Positions 54,621 to 64,000 of a stretch of 64,000 bases of DNA are shown here, one piece after another (positions within the stretch are counted from its first letter, which is position 1; every line of letters begins with the position of its first letter). The position numbers and the translations under genes are program-made. The stretch covers positions 8,903,072 through 8,967,071 of the forward strand of contig NC_066329.1 of assembly GCF_022539315.1 (NCBI RefSeq), read 5' to 3'. The notes under the pieces are model-generated. The model searched no databases, was not told the origin of the DNA, and saw nothing but the letters and a program-made list of their open reading frames with translations. Origin of the DNA: Serinus canaria (Eukaryota > Chordata > Aves > Passeriformes > Fringillidae).

Positions 54621-57600
54621 GTCCATCTCTGAGCTATGTCTCTGCAGGTGCCAGCTTTGACCTGAGGTCTCTGGTCTTCCTTTTCTCTTGATCTGTGAGT
54701 GGTAAAATTGCTTGAACACCTTTTGTTTTCATGATTGCTGTTTCCCAAAGTCTCCTCATTCACCCCTGAGACACCAAACTTCAGCTGGAGGTGTCTTAAA
54801 GAGAAAAGAGATGTTTCAAGGTAGGCTATAAATAAATGGCATAAAAGAGCTAATGATCCTTGATGCTGGTTCTTCTCACTAATGTTAGCCTTTGGTAAAC
54901 TCCCACTGTGTTTTCAGGGATATCCTTGAACTTGTGTGGTTTAACCCCAAGCATTACTGCACATGATCACTATTTCTTGGTGTGCAGGAGCCTCAGATGT
55001 GTGAGGCCCCTGGGAGAGATTGACTTTGCCTGTGGCAGTTTTGTGTTACGGGCTCTCGTAATTGTGAGTTATAGATGGGGCAGAGGCACCTCTGGGAGCT
55101 GTGGGCAGAGCCAGGGAGGAGACAGAGGGACCAAGCAGATCCCTGTCCCAGCCCTTGCAGCCAGGCTGGATGCAGGTCTGGCTTTGGGGTATGAGAACAG
55201 AGGGGAGCTCTTGGGGAACAATGTGACAGAACACCTGGAAGTCTTTGGCCAAGCGTCACTGAGCCTCACAAGAGACTGAAATATTTGAGAGCTAATTCCC
55301 TGCTTTTGCTTGGCTAACAAGTGCTCATTTAATTTGCATCCTGAAACTAAATGACTACGAACAAAGTTATTTGAAGGGAATCTTCATCTTTAATTCTGTT
55401 TTCACTTAAGGAAAATAGTTTTCCGTGTATGATCTGCAGGGCTTAAATATCCTACTTATTACTGTAATATCTATTTTTCCCCCCACAATTTTGTCAAAGC
55501 TCTTGCACAAATCTGACAGAGCACTGGAATTTAGGTGTTTCTGTTTGCTCTGTGCATAATCATGAACTACTCACTGCCTTTAGAAATCCATTGATACATC
55601 CCTTCCTTTGCTAGTGGAAGTTGGCATCTTACCTTTTTTTTGGAATGTCCAGGTGGTGATTTAATGCAGAACATTTAAGTAGCATCTTTTTTCAATTTTG
55701 GCCTGCCCTGAAATAATACCAGACAGTGTCCAGAACTGGTTTTATTTAAGTGAGAGATTACTGAATGGTTTCATGTGACTTCTGTGCAATCAGAAAATTC
55801 TACTTTGGATTTTATTGAAAGTCTTTTGTTTGCTTGTGCGTTCTGGCTGTCAGGAGATGGGTTTTGAATGGGCTGGAGCTGTGTGTAAAACTGTCATGTG
55901 ATAGTTTGCGTACTTATGAAATAAATTTGAAAGCAAAACCCAGCATTTCCTTACTCATCACGGATGTGTCATTTGTCATTCTTGGTGAAAATAGGCTCAG
56001 AGCATTTCGTTAGTGCAAGCAGGTGATGTATGCCAGCAGCATGAAAACACAGGATCAGTCAGCCAATATTCTTTCCTGCTGTGGAAGTGGTCTTCCCACA
56101 CTGGGGGCTGGATTCAGAGGCAGGGCCATGGCTGAGACAGCCACAAAGCCTTCAGAAGAGGAGGGGTTATGTGAGAGAAGCTGGTTGTAGCCTCTTCCCA
56201 GTGCCAGGTCTGAGTGTCAGTGTGGCTGGGGCTTAGGCAGTTCACTCCTTTCAGAGATGAGCAGAAGTGTTCACGTTTTTGGAGGGGGAAGAACAACAGA
56301 CCCTGGAAAATAACTTGGAGCTCGCTAAGCTTCACTAGTGTTGGATGGCAGCATATGGATATTGTGACTGTTGGGTCAGCTGTGCTGGAATGGGCTGCAG
56401 TTGCTGGACTCAAGTTTATTTTCTGATGGAAGTGTTCAGACATTTTTTGACTGTTGTTGGTGATTGGTTTGGTTTGATTTCTAATGCCAGTTTTCCTTGC
56501 TTGGGCAGGGCCACAGTTCTCACATGGTGCAGAGCTGAGGAGAGCACAGTGTTGGTGTTGGCACCAGAACTGACCAGCACTTTGGAGCTGTGTGGTTGGG
56601 TTAGGCCCTGGTTGAAAGCTCAGCTTTCCATGGCTGTCACAGACAGGCAGTGGTTCACCTGCATGGGGTAGGCAGGACCAGACTGGCAAACAGCAGCACT
56701 GCAGCTGGGGTGGGACCTGGTTTGCCGGAATGGTGTTTTGTTCTGTGAGAACCAAACCCTAACATCAGCTGCTTCACCAGGGGGATAGGCAGGACCCCCC
56801 TCTGTGGTATGTGTTTTGCAGGGAAGCCAGTCTGAGAGTCAGTGTGTTAAACTGAAAAGAGGAACTGAAGGTAGCCAAAAGAGAGGAAGGATATGAGTTA
56901 GAAACAGTCCGTTGTCGCTGTGGCCATCTAGCAAGGAACAGGAGCTGGTGCTGTCCCAAGGCCCGGAGCTTTTGGCTTCCCCAGGGATGGAGGGCTTACC
57001 TTTCTTCTTGGAGACTCATGGAGCTGGAAAACAGTGATTTAACAGTAGCCTCCAGAGAAATAAATAGGTGTAGGCAGTTTCACACTTGCCTGTGGAGCCA
57101 TGGTGGTGTGTTGCTCTCCTGGCGGGCAGTGGCAGCAAGGTGGGGAGCAATGAGTTCCCCATCTCTTGTCTCTTCCTGGCACAGTGGAGGGAATGTGGAT
57201 TTTACAACAGCAATGTCATTGTCCTCATCCACACATCCTTCATTCTGTATCTTCAAGGTCATGCTACATGCAAGATGAATTCTGCCATTTCCATTGATAA
57301 GGGTTAGCATTTTTGCTACTTCACCTTTTTTCACCAGTTTCTTGTTTCTTTGTGTGAGCATGTGGCTCACAGTCTGACTGTAATCCTACAGCCTGACAGC
57401 AAACTCTTAACGCTGCCGTGGGTTTGGGCAGCCTCCCTGTCGTGGTGTGCACATCCTTCCATTGCTCCTGGTGAAAACAGGAGCAGGAAAAGAGGTCAAG
57501 GGAGAAAAAAGAAAAATATGTATTTGCAGCAAGCACTATGTGTCTCCTGTTATCTGAATTCTGTGCAAGCAGTGAGCTCTGATGGAGCCCCATGCCAGCT

Positions 57601-58879
57601 TGGAGACCACTGAAAACAAAATAAACATCTCTGTGGCATGGGCTGATACACGCTCCCTTTAGAGCCTCAGGCACCTCCAATTAATCAAGCTGTCTGTGGA
57701 GGAAGGGCCTGTGAGGATCAGAGGATGCTGCCAGAGCTGATGGGCTGATGAAGGGGTGGGCAGCAGGCAGCATTAAGGGTGAACAGACTGTGTGTTAGCC
57801 TGGGTGTGCCATGCCTTTGGGTGAGTCTTGTCTGTATTGCAGCAAAGTCAGAGCTTTAATCCTGGTTTGCAGGATATACGAGTGCTGTGGGAGGGTGCTC
57901 AGCTCTGTGCACGCATGTTTGATGAAGAGCCCTTCCTCCTTCCGTGAGAAAGGCTCTCAGAGAGCGCTCAGCTGGCTGGGCCTTGACAATAAATTGAGGG
58001 TATGACCAAGCCAAATGGCTTCTTGAAATGTCATGGAATGAAATGTGGCCCATGCCCTGGAGCTGGGGTGTCTCTGCTGAGTGCTCCTGGTCAGGATTGT
58101 GAGGAGTCACCTGTCCCCATTTCCACTGAGCTCGTCCTGATGAGTCCTTGGCATCAGCTGCTCACCTTAACCACCACCACTGAATTCTGTGCATACAGAG
58201 CAGAGAGCAGCAGGAGAGAGCAGCACCTTTAGGTGTCTTACAAGCAGGGATTACACAGAATAAATGAAGTAGAATCAAATTAAGAGGAATGTTCTAATAA
58301 TGAGTAGCTGGGGCTTTTCCTTGAGTGCAAGCAGAGCTGCCAGTCTGGGCTCAGAGGGAGTCTATGCCCTCCAAGCATTGGAACAGCAGAGACATCCAGC
58401 CCAAAGTAGACACAGATTGTCAGGGGTGAAGGCACCTGAAAGCCATGCAGGTTTATGGTGTGAGCAGGTGGCAGGTGCCATGTTTGTGTCTAGGAACAAA
58501 TGCAAGCCCTTGCCTCCTTGTATTCTAGGGTCAAGAAAATGCCTTTGTCAAGGACTTTGTCAGTGCTGCAGAGGTGAGGAAGGAGATTGCTCATTTGTTT
58601 ATCAACACAAATGAACTAGTTGTGTTTAAAAATAAAATTTAAAAAATACAGTTTCAGGAATAAATTAATCTGTGGAGACTAGGTCCAGTGTCCAGGGAAA
58701 CATGAAATGTTTTCAGACCTTATTTTTCTCAAAAACTGAAAAGAGATGCTTCTGTGCTGTGTACAAATGCAGAGCTATGTGCCTGAACCAATATGTCAAA
58801 CTGTCATGTGGGAGATTTGGTGAAAAACATCTTGTCCTAAGGGAATAATTTCAAACACTATATGTAGGTTTGCTGCCTC

Positions 58880-59110
58880 ATAAGGGATCATTACTCAAAT
58901 CTATTCCCTCTTATGGTAGCTCGGCCTCTGCTTAACGGGCACGGAGTGAAGGGAAGCCCATTAACGCGTCCTTTAAGAGTGGTTATCAGATGGTAGAGGG
59001 GAAACAGATCTCTGATCAGGGAATATAGTGTTATTGGCCAAATCCTCCGACTGAGCCTTAACGAGATGAGTAGCAATGCAGGGCCTTCACGCTCGGCTGG
59101 CCATCGAGGG
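58880..59110. promoter_or_regulatory. Candidate conserved non-coding element in MN1 intron
   Basis: This repeat-free stretch keeps many CpGs (for example TTAACGGGCACGGAG, CATTAACGCGTCC, CCTTAACGAGATGAG) in otherwise CpG-poor intron. It contains a GATA plus E-box-like GTTATCAGATGG at about 58982-58993. Conservation is inferred from composition. Confidence 0.4.
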
Positions 59111-62100
59111 CGGCGGCGGGGCCGTGCTGTGCCGGGCAGCCGGACCCTGGGCAGCGCGGGCGGCTGAGCCCGTGTCAGAGCGGTGAGCAAGTGTAAGGGA
59201 TGAGCCCTGGAGCAAGGAGCCATTCTAGGGATCTTCACCTCCTGTTTGTCACTTCAATCTCGAAGGAACGCTGAAATGTGGAGTGGAACCCACTCCCAAC
59301 CAGACCCCTACCAGACTGTGTCTGTGCTCTCGCTCCTGTGTCTCGCTGCTTTCCGTCCTTTTGTTGGTGGTGATTTTGGCAAACATGAGAAGGATGGCAG
59401 AAGCAGCACCTGAAGAGCAGCATCAGCTCCTGGTGTCTCAGCGTAGCATCTGCAGTTGCCTTGGCTACACCAGCCCTCCCTCAATTAGCCTCCTCTCTGA
59501 CAAGAAGATGTGTGGTAGCTGTGCAGGTGAACTCATTTTTAATGGGATTACTTTACTTAAAAACTGGGACACCTCTGGGTTTGCACAGTGCTCGGTGGGG
59601 TTGTCACAGTGAAGAGAACAAGTTTGTTTTTTCATAATACATAAGAAGATGCTACACAACAAAAGAGGCTTTATATTGAGCAACATAACTGCTCAGGGTC
59701 TCATGAAAAGGGAGAAGGATGCTGGAGGGGGACTGAAGGTGTGTACACATGCTGTCTGCAGAGTAAGGTGAATGCCAGGGTCTAACCTCACTAAAGAAAT
59801 GTGTTTTTCCTGAGCTGATATGGAAAAGCGGTCTGTAGTGTGTGTATTGAATTTTTTTTGTGGTGCAGAACTCCTGGTTCTCTTCCTGTGTCCCAGCTGC
59901 AGGCTCCAATGCTGCTGGCCAGGCTCCTGGGTTAGTCACCACGCTGCCATTAATGCTGTGTAAACAAACAAACAAACAGCAACCTTTTCTTTTAGAAGGC
60001 TGTGTGCCTTTGCAAAGTAGAGCAGAACGAAAGAGCAGCTTCCCAAAAGTGCAAGGTCAGAGCAGAGGGTCGGGAGGGAGGCTGGAGAGCCTGGCTGGGC
60101 ACTCTCTTCTTGCTGTTTGTCTGGGGCTGAATGGCTGGAATGTGTTTGGCTGGGTAAAGCTTAGTCAGAAGCTCTTGCCTAAAAGCAAACTGGCTCTTGA
60201 GACCACCACAGCATCACTAACAGCTGTGGGGAAGGACACCATCATGGGGGAGCGTTTTCCAGACTTCTTTTGGTCTTTGGTCACTTTACTGCTTTGAGTT
60301 TCATGCCTTTCACATGAACATGACATGAGCTTATAGATGATGTGTGATTTCTTACCTCTGCTTCAGCATTTGCTGTTTCCAAGTGGCACATGCTGTCCTT
60401 TGTACAGGGTGGCTGTGCTTTTGTCAGTTCCGGGTTCTGTGTCATGTCCTTTGGTTTGGAGGGGAAGTCTCCACCCAGACCATCTCCAGATCTTGGGCGT
60501 GGAGGATGGTCCTTATTAGAAGTGTACTGCTTTTTCTAATAACACAAATTTCTTGCAGTAGTTGCTAATAGAGGCAGTTGTGCAGTTTAAAGATAATTTA
60601 TTTAAAAATTCCCTGCTTTCAGTGAGGTACTTTGTGACTGACAGTGATTTATCTGAAACTTGGCAGCTGTGAAGCAATGATGCGGTGACACCATCTTGCA
60701 TTACCTGACTAGTTTTAACGTGCCGAGTCACGTCCATCTCAGCTACCAGAACTGCTCTGGACCATGGACACTGTGACTGGGGAGTGCCAGGACACTGTGG
60801 CTGTGAGGGAGGAGGCAGACAGGATGGCTGGTGAAACAGGTCTGCTGGGAGAGTGTTACTGTTCTGGACAAGCATCAGGCAGTATCTCATGCTTAAGAAA
60901 ATAATTCTCACCAGGTGGATCAGCACAACTTTAATTTTTTGCTACAAAGGTTTTTTTCCTGGAAAGCATCATACTTTTGTCAAGACAGAAATACTGGAAA
61001 AAAAGTAAATTGCACTGAAAATTTCCATCCAGATTGGCTTTGAGAATTCTTGTGCCAGTGCAAGCTTTGCTACGAGCTCTCTTTGTTTTGGATTTGAATA
61101 TGTCACTTTCTATGCTTGTTAACGACTGGAGAACTGGAGCTTCCACAGTGGTGTCCCACGGTGAGCAAGGCTCGTGTGGACAGTGTCAGTCAGTATTGGC
61201 TTTGCAAACTGAGGCTCAGTTTCTGCTCACCCCTTTTACTTGGGTTTTTCCTCTCAAGCCAAGGGATCTTGTTCATCCATGTGGGACAGATTTTGTTTTG
61301 ATTTCTTTATCAATAGTTTGCTTCTGAATTTTATCCACAGCAAATGGCTTAGAAAGAATTTGCTGATTTACAAACAAATAAGCCTATTTCTTTATTCTCT
61401 AATTCCTTGTGGCACATGAATTTGTTATGTAGTCATTGCTGAGGACCAGCTCTGTTCTAGGTGTTGGGATGCCTGCGCAGCTGGTGCAGGGGAGTTCTGG
61501 CTCCAATGCCAGCCTGGGAATGTGCCACCTCTGCCTTGGCTCTTGGGGGTCTGCTGCAGCCCTTGTAAAAACACTGCTGGGACCCCTGGGCCCCTTGTGG
61601 CAGCAGTTCAGCTGTGGGACTCTTTCCTCTTTCTGTGCAGGAGAGGAAGAGAGCTGCTGTCACAAGGACTAATCTCGAGGCGCTGGCTCTTCCTGTGCCG
61701 AGCCCAGCATGTCCTGTGCAGTCAGGGAGACCTAAGAATAAAAACAGTGGGTACTGCGTGTCTTGTGAACAAACACAAGTAAGGAAAACATTTCCTGTTC
61801 ACAATTTTCTGCACAATCCCATCTGAGCTTTGAATATTTTATAAGTAAAAAATGTCTTAGGTACACTTGCAGTCTGGACAGTAAGTTTAATTGAACACTT
61901 GATCAAATAGTGGTTATTTAGGGAGTCTGGGGTTTTTGCCCTGTGATTTTCCCAAAGCTATAGGACTTAGGGGGGGTGACAGGAAAGAAGAGTAGAAGCT
62001 CCATGTGCTGGGAAGGGATCTGTGCCAAAACCTCTTTGCCTGCTGGAACTTCAGGTGTCACGCAGCAGCCTCTGCTCAGCCCCTCAGTGCTGCCTGTTCA

Positions 62101-63342
62101 TCAAAACTGATTAAAACCACCCAGCACCAACTGCAGGGAGCTGGAATCCTTTTGGATGTAGACAGTGTGAGCAGCTTTGCCTGCTGCTGCTGGATCCTCG
62201 ACAGGAGCAGCACAGGAAGGTGACTGGAGAAAAGCAAGCATGAGGTCTAGCTGAGGCGTGCAGTGGAGCTCTATGTGGATTTTGCACATTGCAGCACTAA
62301 CTCAGAGCAGGGCTGTGCAGGCAGCAGCACTGCTCTGGAGCCTGGTTCCTTCTCCCAGCATTGATGGCATCACATCCTCAGATTCTTCGTAGTTCCTGTG
62401 TGGTGTTGTTATACTGTTTTAGATATGAGCATCTCTGACATCCTGTGATAATCAAACATTGAAAGCCTTTTCCATTTTAAACCAGGGACTTCCAGGCTAG
62501 TTTAGCATTATTTTTTAATATTATTGTGATTGTGTAACAAGCTGTTCAGTTCTAGTTTTGTGTCTGGTATAGCAGGAGGGTCATTCAAAGTAATGTGAGT
62601 TGCCCCATGAAGTGTGGTATCCCTACACTGCTTGGCTTTGTGGAGCAGAAGAAAGGCGATGGGAGGAAAAGTCCTGAAATGTTAAACATTTACTGCTGGT
62701 TTTTGGCATCTTTGTCATGTTCTACCCATTTTAGCTACTCTTCACATGTAAAAGCTGAAGGAAAAAGGCTTAGGTACATTGTTTTGGATGTTTCAGTTCA
62801 AGTCTTACATTTCTGTGCTTAACAGAAATTAATGATATCTAAAGATCATACAAAGTCCTAAAAAGAAAGAATTTTTAGGGAAAATGTTATCATGGTGCTC
62901 CATTAAGAGGGAGGGAGGGAGGGAGACTGATGCTGGGACTGACCACGAGGGCATATGGAGGGTTTGGGGCTGGCTTCCTGCTTGGTGGTGTTTCAGCATC
63001 CGTTTCCAGCGGGGAAGGAAAGTTCCCAGTTGTGCTGCGGTCTAGGACACACTCACTGGTCCTGGGTCCATCCCTGGTGTTCAGACACATCGCTGGTTTC
63101 TCTCAGGTGGTGTTCTTCTGGCCTGGTGACCACCAGATCTCACTTTGGGGTGGGCAGGGGGAGCCATACCTTTGGTGACAAGACACCCTCCGAGCGGTAG
63201 ATGCAGGAGAGGCGCATGGCCGGTGGGGAGAGAGGTGGTGGCAACACCACTGGCAGGCTGTGAGTTGCGGGGGTTGCAGGCTGTGAGTTGATGGGGTTGC
63301 ACATCACGGGTCTCCTAACCTCTCTCTGTGAACCCTTTGCAG

Positions 63343-63530
63343 CCCACGACCTTCCCCCGAGCAAGACCTCGGCGGCGGCGGCGCAGACGGGCACCCACCT
63401 GCAGTGCCTCTCGGTCCACTGCACGGACGACGTGGGCGAGGCCAAGGGCCGGACTGCGGTGCCGACGTGGAGGTCCCTGCACTCGGACATCTCCAACAGA
63501 TTCGGGACTTTTGTGGCTGCCCTGACTTGA
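63343..63530 (+). CDS. MN1: MN1 exon 2 (C-terminal 62 residues and stop)
   Basis: After the acceptor CCTTTGCAG (ending 63342) the frame completes Ala and reads HDLPPSK, then [39 protein letters not shown] and ALT before TGA at 63528-63530. This is the near-invariant MN1 C-terminus. In humans, truncations removing this region cause a distinct craniofacial and brain syndrome, so it is functionally important. A short Ala tract (four GCG codons) is present near its start. Confidence 0.96.
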
Positions 63531-64000
63531 ACAAAAGAAATTATTATTTTTTTTTTCCTTTTTTTTTTTAATTTCAAAGGGCCGCTACTGCTAGGTGGAC
63601 TATTTTTCTAGGTTGGTACCTGCTTAGTGGCATATGGACTGGAAAGGGTTAATTTAAAGTAAACCTCAACTTTTTTTTAATCTTCTGCCACAGTATGTTA
63701 CCAGTGTTAACCCTTCTGCAGTTAGCACACTTTTGCTTAAGATTTTCCTGCTAGACCACTTTTTCCCATTATTCTGTAACCTTGGCATACATTTATAGAT
63801 GAGGCCTTTTCCTTTTTCATCTCAGTGTGTGTCCAAGTCACGTATGTCATAATAAGACAAAGATTCTCCTCTTCCTCCTTCTCCTCCTCCTCATTTGCTT
63901 TGTTTTTCTTTCTTCTTTTTTTTTTTTGTTTTTTCCTTTTGTTTTTTGTTTTTTGTTTTGTTCAGTGCTTAATTAGGATGGTGATCCTGAGGAGCAGCAG
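63531..64000 (+). other. MN1: MN1 3'UTR (continues beyond the window)
   Basis: Non-coding sequence after the MN1 stop. It is rich in T runs (about 63545-63571) and has a pyrimidine-rich CTC/T tract at about 63866-63960 that changes into TTTTTTG-type repeats. No polyadenylation signal marks an end inside the window. Confidence 0.85.

Larger units (their letters stand above)
37257..63342 (+). other. MN1: MN1 intron 1 (26 kb)
   Basis: This single intron joins Glu-1144 plus one base to the second exon. It holds no supported gene. Contents seen: a GAGCAGCGATTTA repeat at 38959-39014, a (TG)n run at about 39050-39067, a 51-bp minisatellite at 45353-45505, two CR1 tails at 53-54.6 kb, an (AAAC)n run at 59961-59978 and a (GGGA)n run at about 62909-62925. 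Large repeat-free, CpG-retaining stretches (about 38.5-39.4, 41.3-42.8, 47.5-47.8 and 58.9-59.1 kb) look like conserved regulatory DNA. Other parts (for example 48.9-53 kb) look like ordinary neutral sequence. Confidence 0.85.

Noticed and set aside
56114..56755. 213-codon minus-strand open frame in the MN1 intron
   Set aside because: It has no recognisable domain and sits in neutral-looking intron sequence.
63288..63342. In-frame extension upstream of MN1 exon 2
   Set aside because: It lies before the CCTTTGCAG acceptor and does not match the MN1 sequence. It is intron.

Overview
The window is vertebrate nuclear DNA and most likely comes from a bird. It has multi-exon genes with GT-AG introns, compact intergenic space, very few interspersed repeats (two short CR1 LINE tails and one degraded MIR-like SINE) and strong CpG islands at gene starts. 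All three genes lie on the + strand, in the order TTC28 - PITPNB - MN1. This is the gene order of human 22q12.1 read from the opposite strand, so the block is conserved synteny. I recognised the genes from their translated exons. Exon borders were set by hand from splice sites and reading frame.

Layout. 1-1394: end of the last TTC28 intron. 1395-3019: TTC28 terminal coding exon, followed by a long 3'UTR that probably ends near 6.87 kb and carries a MIR-like SINE at about 4517-4645. 6.9-9.0 kb: intergenic. 9.0-10.06 kb: CpG island and promoter of PITPNB, with a perfect CRE and three inverted CCAAT boxes. 9543-23873: complete PITPNB coding sequence in 11 positions, including an 8-nt microexon and two alternative C-terminal exons; its 3'UTR runs to about 25.6 kb. 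25.6-31.7 kb: intergenic, with two conserved-looking non-coding stretches. 31.75-36.5 kb: large CpG island over the MN1 promoter, leader and first exon. 33824-37256: MN1 exon 1. 37257-63342: one 26-kb MN1 intron. 63343-63530: MN1 exon 2, with the 3'UTR running off the window.

The three genes do not form a pathway. TTC28 is a large TPR protein linked to mitosis. PITPNB moves phosphatidylinositol and phosphatidylcholine between Golgi and ER membranes. MN1 is a transcriptional co-regulator needed for craniofacial development. The regulatory surroundings of MN1 (long intron with CpG-retaining, repeat-free stretches, upstream ORFs and a strong CTCF-like motif) look like those of a developmental regulator.

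I found no new multi-gene system. The most interesting signals are the PITPNB microexon, whose skipping would create an immediate stop; the Ser-262/Gln-262 exon choice; the near loss of the MN1 polyglutamine tract; the uORF-rich MN1 leader; and the weak MN1 splice donor with an in-frame read-through stop.
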